From contig CAMOGS010000059.1 of NCBI GenBank assembly GCA_946614255.1, forward strand, positions 1 through 23,216: DNA of 23,216 bases, read 5' to 3'. Below, one piece after another: positions 7,266 through 15,913 of this stretch. Within the stretch, counting starts at the first letter, position 1. Each line of letters starts with the position of its first letter. The translations under genes and the position numbers were made by a program. This stretch comes from UBA3871 sp002392265. Its GTDB lineage: Bacteria; Bacillota; Clostridia; Peptostreptococcales; Anaerovoracaceae. A model generated the notes under the pieces. The model had not been told where the DNA came from. It saw only the letters and a program-made list of their open reading frames with translations, and ran no database searches.

Positions 7266-8456
7266 CTATTGCATAATAACTACTGTCTGACCGTCATAGT
7301 TTTCAAATGTCGGTGAGAGGAGAACAGTTTCTCCGTCCTTGATGTCTCCTTCGAGAATTTCAACGTTAAAATCACCCTCAAGACCGATTGTTACAGGCAC
7401 CTGAGTCAGTTTACCATTCTCGTCCACGGTAAATACGCTAAACTCACCGGTATCCGGATTTTCGAATATCGCATCTGAAGGAACTGTTAAAACGTTTTCT
7501 CTCTTGTTTGTAAGGATGTTTGCCTTTGCGGTAACGCCGGCAATAAGATTTGTATCACCCTTGTTTACATCGATGGTAACAGGAATAACCATTTCACCGT
7601 TTCCGCCCTGCTTTACTTCACCTGTCGGGCTGATGTGTGAAACAGTGCCGGTGATGGTCTCCTTTCCGAGCACTGTCGCCGAAATGGAAACCTCCTGGCT
7701 CACTTTTATGTCGGAAATGTCGTATTCGCTGATCAGCACCTTCATCTTGAGGTTGTCGATGTCCTCTATTACGAACATGGCAGCCTTGTTTTCCGTATCG
7801 CTTGCAATACGTCCGACAGTACAGTTAACGCGAGTAACGGTGCCGTCAATAGGGCTGGTTACCGTGCTCTTTTCCGAAATGTTGAGTGCAGAAAGATTAA
7901 GTCTGGCAGTCTCGTAAGCAGACTTTGCTGCTTCGTAGTCGCTCTTGCTGATTGCGCCCTCCGCATAGAGTGCGGCAGCATCGTTATAAGCCTTTTTCGC
8001 ATCATTGTAAGCGATGTTTGACACGCCATACGAGCTCGAAAGCTCAGAAGTATCGAGCTTTGCAAGAACCTGCCCCTTTGTTACATAGTCGCCCTCTTTA
8101 ACGAGGATTTCGGTGATTTTGAAGTTCGCAGTACTGTATACGTCTGCGGAATCCGCGCCCTCAACGGTACCCTTTACTGTAACAACGGTCTCCAAATCCA
8201 TAACCTCAGCATTTCCGACCGTTGCAATTCCCGTTGCCTGTTCTTTCGACGGCATCATTTTGATTGCAATACAAGCGCCGACTACTAAAACAATTATCAC
8301 CCCAAAAATAATAGCAGCTTTAGCACCTTTTTTTAACTTTTTACGATGCTTTGGCTGCTTAACCGTAGCAGCATACATGACTTCGCCGTCGCTTTTAACG
8401 ACAGACACTTTTTCTGTCATAGATACACTGCTTTTGTCTTTACTTTTTTTAAACAT
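7266..8456 (-). CDS. Membrane-fusion/adaptor protein, MacA/YknX (HlyD) type
   Basis: Encodes 396 residues. A lysine-rich cytoplasmic N terminus precedes one membrane helix (about 46-67, IIFGVIIVLVVGACIAI). Next come a lipoyl-like half (VKEGDYVTKGQVLAKLD), a short helical hairpin (about 145-185), the second half (SPIDGTVTRVNCTVG) and beta-barrel and membrane-proximal domains to the C terminus. The helical hairpin is short, as in Gram-positive adaptors that do not reach an outer membrane channel. It is the first gene of the export operon. The ribosome site AAGGGGG lies about nine bases before the ATG, and a TATAAT promoter is found at 8500-8527. Confidence 0.93.
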   Translation of the reverse strand: MFKKSKDKSSVSMTEKVSVVKSDGEVMYAATVKQPKHRKKLKKGAKAAIIFGVIIVLVVGACIAIKMMPSKEQATGIATVGNAEVMDLETVVTVKGTVEGADSADVYSTANFKITEILVKEGDYVTKGQVLAKLDTSELSSSYGVSNIAYNDAKKAYNDAAALYAEGAISKSDYEAAKSAYETARLNLSALNISEKSTVTSPIDGTVTRVNCTVGRIASDTENKAAMFVIEDIDNLKMKVLISEYDISDIKVSQEVSISATVLGKETITGTVSHISPTGEVKQGGNGEMVIPVTIDVNKGDTNLIAGVTAKANILTNKRENVLTVPSDAIFENPDTGEFSVFTVDENGKLTQVPVTIGLEGDFNVEILEGDIKDGETVLLSPTFENYDGQTVVIMQ

Positions 8457-8499
8457 AATATAGTTACCCCCTTGTTTAATTTAAATCTCTTCCTCGTAC

Positions 8500-8527
8500 A
8501 TTATAGCAAATAAATCCAATAAATCAA
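8500..8527 (-). promoter_or_regulatory. Promoter of the ABC export operon
   Basis: TTGATT (8527-8522), a 16-base spacer and a perfect TATAAT (8505-8500) on the minus strand. The leader to the ATG at 8456 is about 37 bases and carries AAGGGGG. The promoter starts just 13 bases after the Nif3 stop codon, with no convincing terminator between, so the upstream housekeeping operon may also read into the exporter. Confidence 0.65.
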
Positions 8528-8539
8528 GATTTATATCCA

Positions 8540-9334
8540 CTATATCCACGGATTCAGGTTGATTTCACTCTGAATTATCTTTACTCTGTCCCCAATTTTT
8601 TCACCGAGAAGCTCTGCCATGTTTTCCGCAAACAGATACTCGGTTCCGAAATGACCGGCATCGATTACGGCCAGTCCCTTGTCCTTTGCATAACGCGCAT
8701 CGTGATACTTCACATCACCGGTAACGAATGCCTCACAGCCGTTTTCAAGCGCTGCATCGATATTCTCACGATTACAGCCCGCACCCGTGCAAAGACCGAT
8801 TATCCTGACCTTTGCGCCTGCCACACCCACTGTGTGAACATGCTTTTTATCAATATTCAGACACTTTGCCACATACTTTGCAAATTCAGTAAGCTCGAGC
8901 GCTTTCGGAAGCTCCCCCATTCCTCCGATAAGCTCAGTACCTTCAGATTTGCCGACAAGACTCTGATACATGTTCAGCTTTAGCTTTCCCGCAAGATAGC
9001 TGTTATTTCCTCTCTCAGCCTTATCGAAAGGCGTATGTGAGGAATAAACCGATATGTTGTTCTTTATTAAAAGCGTAGCAAGCTTTCCCGTACCTTCCTG
9101 CGCATTCAGACTGTAGAGCGGGCTGAAAAACATCGGATGATGAGTAACTATCAGATCCGCCTTTTTTTCGGCCGCCTCATTTATTACATCTTCATTTATT
9201 TCAAGTGCTACCATGACTGATTCTATCGCTGAGTTTTCGGCCTCAATCTGCCAGCCGCTGTTGTCCCAGCTCTCCTGAGTACAAAGCGGTGCTATTTCGT
9301 TCAAAACATAGGATAAATCATTTCTGCTAATCAT
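8540..9334 (-). CDS. Nif3-like dinuclear metal-centre protein (YqfO/YbgI family)
   Basis: Encodes 264 residues, the short form without the PII-like insert of the Bacillus YqfO type. Conserved metal-ligand regions are present: THHPMFF (about 65-71), SHTPFDKAERGNN (about 98-110) and the C-terminal GHFGTE (about 228-233). Family members are toroidal hexamers with two metals per subunit. The true function is unsettled, although the name GTP cyclohydrolase I type 2 is often attached. Its ATG overlaps the trmK stop by four bases (ATGA), so it is translated together with trmK, the usual pairing in Firmicutes. Confidence 0.93.
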   Translation of the reverse strand: MISRNDLSYVLNEIAPLCTQESWDNSGWQIEAENSAIESVMVALEINEDVINEAAEKKADLIVTHHPMFFSPLYSLNAQEGTGKLATLLIKNNISVYSSHTPFDKAERGNNSYLAGKLKLNMYQSLVGKSEGTELIGGMGELPKALELTEFAKYVAKCLNIDKKHVHTVGVAGAKVRIIGLCTGAGCNRENIDAALENGCEAFVTGDVKYHDARYAKDKGLAVIDAGHFGTEYLFAENMAELLGEKIGDRVKIIQSEINLNPWI

Positions 9335-10083
9335 ATTTTTGCAACCATCCTTTCCAAATGCTCTGCAATTTGATTTACATAACTAAACTTTTGTTTACTA
9401 TCATCTTCTGCGGCCTTTTCTTTAATTTCAGTCGCAATTCTTTTGTATTTTTCAAGCTTTTCAGCAAGGTATTCAATGCAAAGCGAAGCATCGGCAGCAG
9501 TCAGAGAAGATGGGAATTCTTCTTCGGGAGCCGGTTCAAAGGTCCTGAACCAGTCAGAGCCGACAATGTGGTTTCTCATTTCACCGTTTCCGCAGCTGAC
9601 TACCAGGATATTACATATATTATCCAGCTCTCTGACCAGAAGCTCCTTTTCGATTACAAAGCCTGCTTCAAGCAGCCAGTGACGCAGATGCCCCACTCCG
9701 TTTCTCGGCTGCAGAATATACCTTTTAAATGAGCATGTTTTTTCGAAATCCTTTTGCAGAATCTCTATCATCATTCTGCCGCCCATACCTGCGATTACGA
9801 CGGTGTCAACTTCGCCGCATGACAGCACTTCGATTCCGGAGCCCAGTCTGAAGTCGGCTCTTCCTCTGAAATCGTCCCCGGTTTCTGCCAGAGAGATATC
9901 AAAATTCTTTTTCGCATTTTCCAGGGGCCCGCGATTTATGTCTGCCATTATTGCCAGCGGACAATCCCTTTTAAGCAGTAAATATATCGGCAAAAAACCA
10001 TGGTCGGTACCAATATCGGCCATGGTTTCACCTTTTAATATATTGTCCGCTATCATCTGTAAACGCTGTGACAGCTTTTCCAT
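9331..10083 (-). CDS. trmK: tRNA (adenine(22)-N1)-methyltransferase
   Basis: Encodes 250 residues. The Rossmann-fold SAM site begins at ADIGTDHGFLPIYLL (about 21-35), followed by the acidic loop MADINRGPLENA and the catalytic-face motif VVIAGMGGRMMIEIL (about 95-110). LQPRNGVGHLRHWL corresponds to the family's LQPN..LR.WL block. A C-terminal coiled-coil-like helix (about 208-245) is typical. The enzyme makes m1A22 in the tRNA D-loop region. GGAG lies six bases upstream of the ATG, and the gene follows rpoD by 13 bases in the conserved order rpoD-trmK-Nif3. Confidence 0.94.
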   Translation of the reverse strand: MEKLSQRLQMIADNILKGETMADIGTDHGFLPIYLLLKRDCPLAIMADINRGPLENAKKNFDISLAETGDDFRGRADFRLGSGIEVLSCGEVDTVVIAGMGGRMMIEILQKDFEKTCSFKRYILQPRNGVGHLRHWLLEAGFVIEKELLVRELDNICNILVVSCGNGEMRNHIVGSDWFRTFEPAPEEEFPSSLTAADASLCIEYLAEKLEKYKRIATEIKEKAAEDDSKQKFSYVNQIAEHLERMVAKI

Positions 10084-10096
10084 ATATTACTCCAAA

Positions 10097-11239
10097 TTAC
10101 TCTAAATAGTCCTTTAGCTTTTTAGATCTGGTAGGATGACGCAGCTTGCGCAGAGCCTTCGCTTCAATCTGACGAATGCGCTCTCTGGTTACGTCAAACT
10201 CCTTGCCTACTTCTTCGAGCGTGCGAGCTCTGCCGTCATCAAGGCCGAATCTCAGGCGCAGAACCTTCTGTTCACGCTCTGTAAGAGTGGAAAGTACTTC
10301 AACCAGCTGTTCTTTAAGCATGCTGAAAGCAGCAGCTTCAACAGGTGCAGGAACGTTTTCATCCTCAATAAAGTCGCCCAGATGCGAGTCTTCTTCTTCG
10401 CCGATAGGTGTCTCGAGTGAAACAGGCTCCTGTGCGATCTTTTGGATTTCACGAACCTTGTCCTCGGAGATTTCCATCTCCTTTGCAATTTCTTCAGGGG
10501 TCGGTTCACGGCCGTATTCCTGAAGCAGCTGACGGCTGACGCGTATCAGCTTGTTTATCGTTTCAACCATATGTACCGGAATACGGATGGTTCTGGCCTG
10601 GTCTGCGATAGAGCGTGTAATCGCCTGTCTGATCCACCAAGTCGCATAGGTTGAGAACTTGTAGCCTTTGCGCCAGTCAAACTTGTCTACGGCCTTTATG
10701 AGGCCCAGGTTGCCTTCCTGAATCAGGTCGAGGAAAAGCATTCCTCTGCCGACATATCTCTTTGCGATTGAAACAACGAGTCTGAGGTTTGCTTCGCAAA
10801 GCTTTTTCTTTGCCTCGGTATCTCCGAGCTCCATTTTCTTTGCAAGCTCGATTTCCTCGTCAGCCGAAAGAAGCGGAACTTTACCGATTTCCTTAAGGTA
10901 CATCCTGACAGGGTCGTCCACCGCAATTGTCTTTGGAAGGCTGGCATCCACATCAATTTCGCCGTGCTCGTCGAGTACCAGATCGTCGGCAGCACCGTCG
11001 TCATCGGCATTTTCCTCGAGCTCGAGAATGTCGAGATCATCAGGCTCAACCTCGCTGATCAGTTCTATGCCCGAAACTATAATATTTTCTTCGAGCTCCT
11101 CGGCAAGGTCTGTGTCAAGCTCAATACCATCCGTTAAATCGGCCAGTTCACTGTAAGTTATCTTGCTTTTGCCTTTAGCCTTTACTTTTTCGGTAATTTC
11201 ATTGATAAGGCCTTTGCCGTCGTTGTTGTCTAAACTCAT
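10097..11239 (-). CDS. rpoD: Primary RNA polymerase sigma factor (sigma-70/sigma-A)
   Basis: Encodes 380 residues, the usual size for a Firmicute SigA. A short N-terminal region 1.1-like segment is followed by a strongly acidic linker (about 58-100, rich in Asp and Glu). Region 1.2 starts at DDPVRMYLKEIG (about 107). Region 2 contains RLVVSIAKRYVGRG, DLIQEGNLGLIKAVDKF and the -10 recognition and melting helix YATWWIRQAITRSIADQ (about 197-215). Region 3 follows. Region 4.2 has the helix-turn-helix LEEVGKEFDVTRERIRQIE near the C terminus. The ATG is 11 bases after AGGAGG. It recognises the TTGACA/TATAAT promoters seen across this window. It is co-oriented with dnaG, 19 bases downstream of its stop. 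Confidence 0.98.
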   Translation of the reverse strand: MSLDNNDGKGLINEITEKVKAKGKSKITYSELADLTDGIELDTDLAEELEENIIVSGIELISEVEPDDLDILELEENADDDGAADDLVLDEHGEIDVDASLPKTIAVDDPVRMYLKEIGKVPLLSADEEIELAKKMELGDTEAKKKLCEANLRLVVSIAKRYVGRGMLFLDLIQEGNLGLIKAVDKFDWRKGYKFSTYATWWIRQAITRSIADQARTIRIPVHMVETINKLIRVSRQLLQEYGREPTPEEIAKEMEISEDKVREIQKIAQEPVSLETPIGEEEDSHLGDFIEDENVPAPVEAAAFSMLKEQLVEVLSTLTEREQKVLRLRFGLDDGRARTLEEVGKEFDVTRERIRQIEAKALRKLRHPTRSKKLKDYLE

Positions 11240-11258
11240 TAGTACATACTCCTCCTAT

Positions 11259-13028
11259 CTAAAAATGGGTTTTGAGTTTGCTGATTTCTTCGTTCAGGAA
11301 CATAATTTCCTCGATAATTTCCCTGGCCTTTTCATCAGCCGAGCTGTCGGTATTATCGATCATGTCCAGTCTGGCAGTGAGTTCATTTCTGCGTCTTTCC
11401 AGATCCTTGCACGCGATGGTATCAAAGCATTGATGCAGGATTTTCTCAACATTGCCCGCCACGGGCTCATTCTCAATTATACTCTTTAGAATTTCTGCAT
11501 CTTCGCTCGAAAGTCCATCTGCCAGTGCCTTTACATCAAGTATTTCACTGCCAAAGCTGCCGCTAAGCCTGCTGTAAAGAGCATTAAAAATATTTGCTCC
11601 CGAACTGCTGGCGAAAACGTGTTTGCGTTTCGCTATTTCTTTATAAGTCGATGGCTCAACCGTGAGTATTTTAATAAGTTGTCTCTCAATAACGGTAATA
11701 TTGTCATCTCTTTTTGCCTTTTGAGGTATTTTTTTCGGTCCGTAATTCTTTACAGTCGGTTCCTGAGCTGACTGTTCGACCTCGCGCCTCAGTGCGCCTT
11801 CGGAAATACCCTGCTCACCTGCAACCTTTTTGATATATATATCCTGCTCTACAGGTGAAAGACTCTTAATTACATCAGCGGCCGCTTTCATATATTTAAG
11901 CCTGTTTTCGTCATTACCCGGCGGAAACGTTCTTTTCACATCCTCGAGACGATATTCGGCATAATTAAGCGCGCTCGCAACTTCCTTTCTGAATGCTTCA
12001 GGCCCGTTCTTTTTAACAAATTCATCGGGATCCTTGCCGTCAGAGACATGCAACACCTTTACGTTGCAGTCTTCTTTGTGCAAAATCTCAATACCGCGAA
12101 GTGCGGCTTTCCTGCCCGCATTATCGGCGTCGTAAGAAAGCACCACATTCTTTGTATAGCGCTTTAAAAGCCTTGCCTGGTTTTCGGTAAGCGCGGTACC
12201 CAGCGATGCGGCAACATTTTTAACTCCGCTCTGATAAAGCGAGACAACATCCATATAGCCTTCAACAAGTATTGCGCAGTCCTGCTCTCCGGCAAACTTT
12301 CTGGAGAGATTCAGCGCATACAGGTTGTTCTTTTTCTGAAATATCGGTGACTCGTCACTGTTCAGATATTTCGGCTCGCCGTCTCCGATAATTCTGCCCC
12401 CAAAGCCTATGACTTTTCCGGAGGTGTTTATTATCGGGAATATAATACGGTTTCTGTATTTATCGTATACGTTACCGTTCTTTTGCGACAAAAGTCCCAA
12501 ACTAATCAGGGTTTTGTCATCATACCCTTTCTTTCTCATGTGGTCACGCAGGCTGTGCCACTCCTCATCGGCATATCCGATTCCAAATGCTTTCAGCGTT
12601 TCGGGTTTTAACCCTCTGCCGCTGATGTATTTGTACCCCGGATTTCCCGGAACATAAAGCGCTCTCATAAAGAACGCAGCAACTTCACGATTAATTTCGT
12701 ATAGAAGCTTGTTTTTTTCAGCGTTTCCGCCGGACTTGAACTCTACATCAATGCCGTATTCTTTGCCCAGCTTTTCAATCGCTTCCTTGAAGTCGAGATT
12801 GTAATACCTCTTTGTAAATTCGATTACGTCTCCCGTAGCTTCACAACCGAAACAGGTAAAAATCTGTTTACTTTCGGATACCACAAAGCTCGCGGTCTTT
12901 TCGTTGTGAAAAGGACAGCAGCCCTTGTAGTTGCTGCCTGCACGTTTCAGAGGCACTACTCTGCCTATAACATCAACAATATTCGCAGCGCTTTTAATTT
13001 CTTCAATTGCCCTGTTGTTTCCTGCCAT
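11259..13028 (-). CDS. dnaG: DNA primase
   Basis: Encodes 589 residues from the chosen ATG. The N-terminal CHC2 zinc finger has Cys38, His41, Cys59 and Cys62 (CPFH ... CFGC). The primase core contains the Toprim fold, with the catalytic glutamate in EGYMD (Glu256) and the metal-binding pair in SYDADNAG (Asp300, Asp302). The C-terminal helical part (about 430-589) is the helicase-binding region. It synthesises RNA primers for replication. Start choice: a TTG at 13046 is in frame, but it is part of the ribosome site itself (TTGGAGG). The ATG at 13028 lies 11 bases after GGAGG and begins the standard N terminus. Confidence 0.97.
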   Translation of the reverse strand: MAGNNRAIEEIKSAANIVDVIGRVVPLKRAGSNYKGCCPFHNEKTASFVVSESKQIFTCFGCEATGDVIEFTKRYYNLDFKEAIEKLGKEYGIDVEFKSGGNAEKNKLLYEINREVAAFFMRALYVPGNPGYKYISGRGLKPETLKAFGIGYADEEWHSLRDHMRKKGYDDKTLISLGLLSQKNGNVYDKYRNRIIFPIINTSGKVIGFGGRIIGDGEPKYLNSDESPIFQKKNNLYALNLSRKFAGEQDCAILVEGYMDVVSLYQSGVKNVAASLGTALTENQARLLKRYTKNVVLSYDADNAGRKAALRGIEILHKEDCNVKVLHVSDGKDPDEFVKKNGPEAFRKEVASALNYAEYRLEDVKRTFPPGNDENRLKYMKAAADVIKSLSPVEQDIYIKKVAGEQGISEGALRREVEQSAQEPTVKNYGPKKIPQKAKRDDNITVIERQLIKILTVEPSTYKEIAKRKHVFASSSGANIFNALYSRLSGSFGSEILDVKALADGLSSEDAEILKSIIENEPVAGNVEKILHQCFDTIACKDLERRRNELTARLDMIDNTDSSADEKAREIIEEIMFLNEEISKLKTHF

Positions 13029-13060
13029 ATCGAATGCAGCCTCCAAACGTCTCTAAATAT

Positions 13061-13066
13061 ATTATA
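13061..13066 (-). promoter_or_regulatory. Candidate -10 box upstream of dnaG
   Basis: A perfect TATAAT stands 33-38 bases before the dnaG start codon, in the A+T-rich 87-base gap between dgt and dnaG. I find no good -35 hexamer at 16-18 bases. It could be an internal promoter for dnaG-rpoD-trmK-Nif3 or only chance in A+T-rich DNA. Confidence 0.35.
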
Positions 13067-13115
13067 CTGTGCCTAAAAGGGATTTCCTTTTTTTATTGAA
13101 TAAATTTTTCAAAAA

Positions 13116-14126
13116 TTATTTCCATCCCTTCGGAACGAAGAGATCGTTATACAGATTAATCGCATATCGATCCGTCATCCCGGCAATATAATCCTTTACT
13201 ACTTCGTTTATGCCAAACTCCGATGCCAGCGATAATGTTTCCTCAGGCAGCTCCTGAGGCTTTTCCAGATAGTATTCATACAGAGACTTTATGAGATTTT
13301 CGACATTGCGAAGATCCTCGTCCCTCTTTACTCTCTTTGATTTGTATACATTTTCGAACATATAGCTACGCAGCGTATCCATCGCCTTTTGAACCTCGGA
13401 GCTCATAATCACGTGGTTTTCGCCATAGCTTTGGTTGATTATATCCATTACAGCCGTGTTTATCCTCTTTGAGTGTGAGTTTCCCAGAACGCTGACGCAC
13501 TCGGTAGGCAAATCCTCACCGCAGATTACACCCGACCTGATAGCGTCGTCTATGTCGTGATTTATGTAAGCAATACGGTCGGAAAATCTCACAACCTGCC
13601 CCTCAAGCGTAAACGGTAGCGTAGAGCCGGTGTGGTTTACTATGCCGTCACGCACTTCCTTTGTCAGGTTCATGCCACGCCTTCCGTGATGTGACTCCAG
13701 AACCTCGACTACGCGAAGGCTCTGAACGTTGTGCTCAAAGCCGCCCGGATGAATCTCGTTCAGCACTTGCTCGCCGTTGTGGCCAAAAGGTGTGTGGCCG
13801 AGATCGTGCCCGAGCGCAATGGCTTCGGTCAGGTCTTCGTTCAGATTCAGTGCGCGCGAAATCGTGCGGGCAATCTGCGAAACCTCAATCGTATGAGTAA
13901 GCCTGGTGCGGAAGTGATCTCCTTCGGGAGCCAGAAAGACCTGAGTTTTGTGCATCAGCCTGCGAAAGGCCTTTGAATGTATGATTCTGTCTCTGTCGCG
14001 CTGATATTCCGTTCTGACCTCGCACGGCTCTTCGTACATTTCGCGTCCGAGTGTGCGGCAGGACATGCTTGCATATTGCGAAAGCGTGTCAAGCTCTCTC
14101 TTTTGCGTAATTTCTCTGAAATTCAT
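13116..14126 (-). CDS. dgt: dGTP triphosphohydrolase-like HD-domain protein
   Basis: Encodes 336 residues. The HD metal site is visible in RLTHTIEVSQIA (His78), the HD pair in ALGHDLGHTPFGHNGE (His107-Asp108) and a later aspartate in FSDRIAYINHDIDDAI. The family hydrolyses dGTP (or other dNTPs) to nucleoside and triphosphate. Start choice: the reading frame can be extended to a TTG at 14138, but that stretch is GGGAGG, the ribosome site. The ATG at 14126, four bases after GGAGG, is right. The gene begins 12 bases after dut, so two dNTP-clearing enzymes are adjacent and directly upstream of primase. Confidence 0.94.
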   Translation of the reverse strand: MNFREITQKRELDTLSQYASMSCRTLGREMYEEPCEVRTEYQRDRDRIIHSKAFRRLMHKTQVFLAPEGDHFRTRLTHTIEVSQIARTISRALNLNEDLTEAIALGHDLGHTPFGHNGEQVLNEIHPGGFEHNVQSLRVVEVLESHHGRRGMNLTKEVRDGIVNHTGSTLPFTLEGQVVRFSDRIAYINHDIDDAIRSGVICGEDLPTECVSVLGNSHSKRINTAVMDIINQSYGENHVIMSSEVQKAMDTLRSYMFENVYKSKRVKRDEDLRNVENLIKSLYEYYLEKPQELPEETLSLASEFGINEVVKDYIAGMTDRYAINLYNDLFVPKGWK

Positions 14127-14138
14127 AGTTCCTCCCAA

Positions 14139-14585
14139 TTATTTGCGGCCGGTGGAGCCAAAGCCGCCCCTTGTGACATTGCCCGAAAGATCGCTTTCGA
14201 CAAAGCTCAAAACGGGCTGATTTTCCATAATCCTGAATTGCGCAATTCGTTCGCCCTTTTCAATTACGGCATCTCGAGTCGCATATACGGGCATGCGCCA
14301 CTGGTCGTCAGGGCCGCAGTAGGTATTGTCCACTATGCCCATGGAGTTTGGCTGCAGTATCCCGTAGTTTTTGAATGCAGAGCTGCGCGGCAGAATGTGT
14401 GCTTCATAGCCCTTTGGCAGCTCCATGGCAACTCCGAGCGGGATGAAGCTCATGTCGCCTGCCTTTAATACCACCGTTTCAGCGGCTCTGAGGTCAATCC
14501 AGTCGGATTTCCCGTCTATGTATCTGAGCCTTTCGGCATCCTCAGAAAAGTATTTAATTTTAATTTCAACCTTTTTATCACTCAT
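14139..14585 (-). CDS. dut: Trimeric dUTP diphosphatase
   Basis: Encodes 148 residues with all five dUTPase motifs in order: motif 1 WIDLRA (about 30), motif 2 PRSSAFKNYGI (about 66-76), motif 3 GIVDNTYCG (about 83-91, with the uracil-pocket Tyr), motif 4 ERIAQFRI (about 112-119), and motif 5 GGFGSTG at the C terminus (flexible phosphate-binding arm). It converts dUTP to dUMP and pyrophosphate, keeping uracil out of DNA and feeding thymidylate synthesis. A CGPDDQWRMPV segment after motif 3 differs from the commoner RGE-type sequence but keeps the length. The start overlaps the end of the M16 peptidase gene by eight bases, with AAAGGA as ribosome site inside that gene. Confidence 0.95.
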   Translation of the reverse strand: MSDKKVEIKIKYFSEDAERLRYIDGKSDWIDLRAAETVVLKAGDMSFIPLGVAMELPKGYEAHILPRSSAFKNYGILQPNSMGIVDNTYCGPDDQWRMPVYATRDAVIEKGERIAQFRIMENQPVLSFVESDLSGNVTRGGFGSTGRK

Positions 14586-15828
14586 AAAGCATTTCCTTTA
14601 ATTTTGCTCTGTGGTCCGAAACGAGCGCACCGCTGTAGGTATTAATATCGCCTATCATGTCGATTGATTTTTGAATATCGGCAGATGACACCGAATCTAT
14701 TTCGGATATAACCTCTTCCGGTGTATAGTATTTGTCCAGCAGCAGCATGTTCTTTCCGATTGCCATCATTCTCGAGTTTACGTTTTCGAGCCCGTAGATG
14801 TAGTTGCCCTTTAGCTGCACCTTGCTCATTTCAAACTCTTCTTTTGTAATTCCGTCTTTTTTCAAAACATCGAGCTCGTGCTTTATTGCAGAGATTGCTT
14901 TATGGATATTGCTGTGGCTCACGCCCGCATAAATCATAAAGGTTCCCATTTTGCTGTAGCCGTGATTCATTGCATATACCGAGTAAGCCAGGCCCTTTTG
15001 TTCCCTGACATTCTGGAACAGCCTCGAGCTCATCGTTCCTCCGAGGATTGTAGTAAGTATCGCCATTGCATAGTAAAGATCATCGCCGAGGCTGATTGAT
15101 CTGGTTGCCAGCATGATGTGGCTCTGCTCGATATCCTTTACTCTGACGCTGCATTTGGGCGGATTTTTAACATCCTTTACCTGCTTTTCCTTTTTGCTCG
15201 GCTTTATGCCCGTAAGGTATTTGTCAAAGAGCTCGCAAACAGTTTCTTCATCGAAATTGCCCGCAACCGCCACAACAATACTGTCCGCAGTGTACTCCGC
15301 ATGCAGATAATCTGTAAGCACATTTCTGCTGACGCGCTTTAACGCTGTCCTGTTTCCTATTATCGAAGGGCCGAGAGGATTTCCGTCAAAGACATTCCCC
15401 ATTGCGATTTCATAAGCAAGATCGTCCGGAGTATCCTCGCACATGCTCATCTCTTCGAATATAACGTTTCTTTCCCTGTTCATCTCTGCAGGGTCAAACT
15501 TTGAGTTCATGAAAATATCGGTCAGAAGCTCTATTGCTTTGTCGGTATTTTCGGTCAGTGTTTTTATATGATAGCAGGTCAGCTCCTTTGAGGTATAAGC
15601 GTTTATGTTACCCGCTATTTTGTCGGCATCTGCGGCAATCTGCTTTGCAGAGCGCTTTTCAGTGCCTTTGAACATCATGTGCTCGATAAAATGAGAAATA
15701 CCTGCATATTTCGGTTCTTCATCGACAGAGCCTGCCTTTACAAAGATACCGATGGCCACGCTTTTAACGTATGAATTATCCTCCATCACAATGCGCACGC
15801 CGCAATTTAGTTTTCTGGTTTTGAACAT
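14578..15828 (-). CDS. M16 family zinc peptidase (insulinase/processing-peptidase type)
   Basis: Encodes 416 residues, the single-polypeptide size of bacterial M16B enzymes such as B. subtilis MlpA/YmxG. The inverted zinc motif HFIEH is at 46-50, with the third ligand in the FEEM segment (Glu126). The second half (about 220-416), with a catalytically inactive copy of the fold, ends in the usual way (ALVSDHRAKLKEM). No signal peptide, so it should be cytoplasmic. AAAGG lies about seven bases upstream of the ATG. First gene of the run M16-dut-dgt. Its physiological substrate is not known. Confidence 0.93.
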   Translation of the reverse strand: MFKTRKLNCGVRIVMEDNSYVKSVAIGIFVKAGSVDEEPKYAGISHFIEHMMFKGTEKRSAKQIAADADKIAGNINAYTSKELTCYHIKTLTENTDKAIELLTDIFMNSKFDPAEMNRERNVIFEEMSMCEDTPDDLAYEIAMGNVFDGNPLGPSIIGNRTALKRVSRNVLTDYLHAEYTADSIVVAVAGNFDEETVCELFDKYLTGIKPSKKEKQVKDVKNPPKCSVRVKDIEQSHIMLATRSISLGDDLYYAMAILTTILGGTMSSRLFQNVREQKGLAYSVYAMNHGYSKMGTFMIYAGVSHSNIHKAISAIKHELDVLKKDGITKEEFEMSKVQLKGNYIYGLENVNSRMMAIGKNMLLLDKYYTPEEVISEIDSVSSADIQKSIDMIGDINTYSGALVSDHRAKLKEMLYE

Positions 15829-15853
15829 ATTTAGCCTTTCTTTTTTGCTCTTT

Positions 15854-15880
15854 ATTATATTATTTGTTTTTCCGTGTAAA
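15854..15880 (-). promoter_or_regulatory. Candidate promoter upstream of the M16 peptidase
   Basis: A perfect TATAAT (15859-15854) with TTTACA 15 bases upstream (15880-15875) on the minus strand, in a very A+T-rich 85-base gap. The spacing is shorter than ideal. If used, the leader is about 20 bases and the promoter would drive M16-dut-dgt and perhaps the primase operon. Confidence 0.4.
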
Positions 15881-15913
15881 AATATAACGTAAACTTATGT
15901 TTTTCTTTGTTTT

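Noticed and set aside
13029..13046. TTG start for primase
   Set aside because: The TTG is the first part of TTGGAGG, the ribosome site for the ATG at 13028. The same reasoning removes the TTG at 14138 (dgt) and the GTG at 7259 (ABC ATPase).
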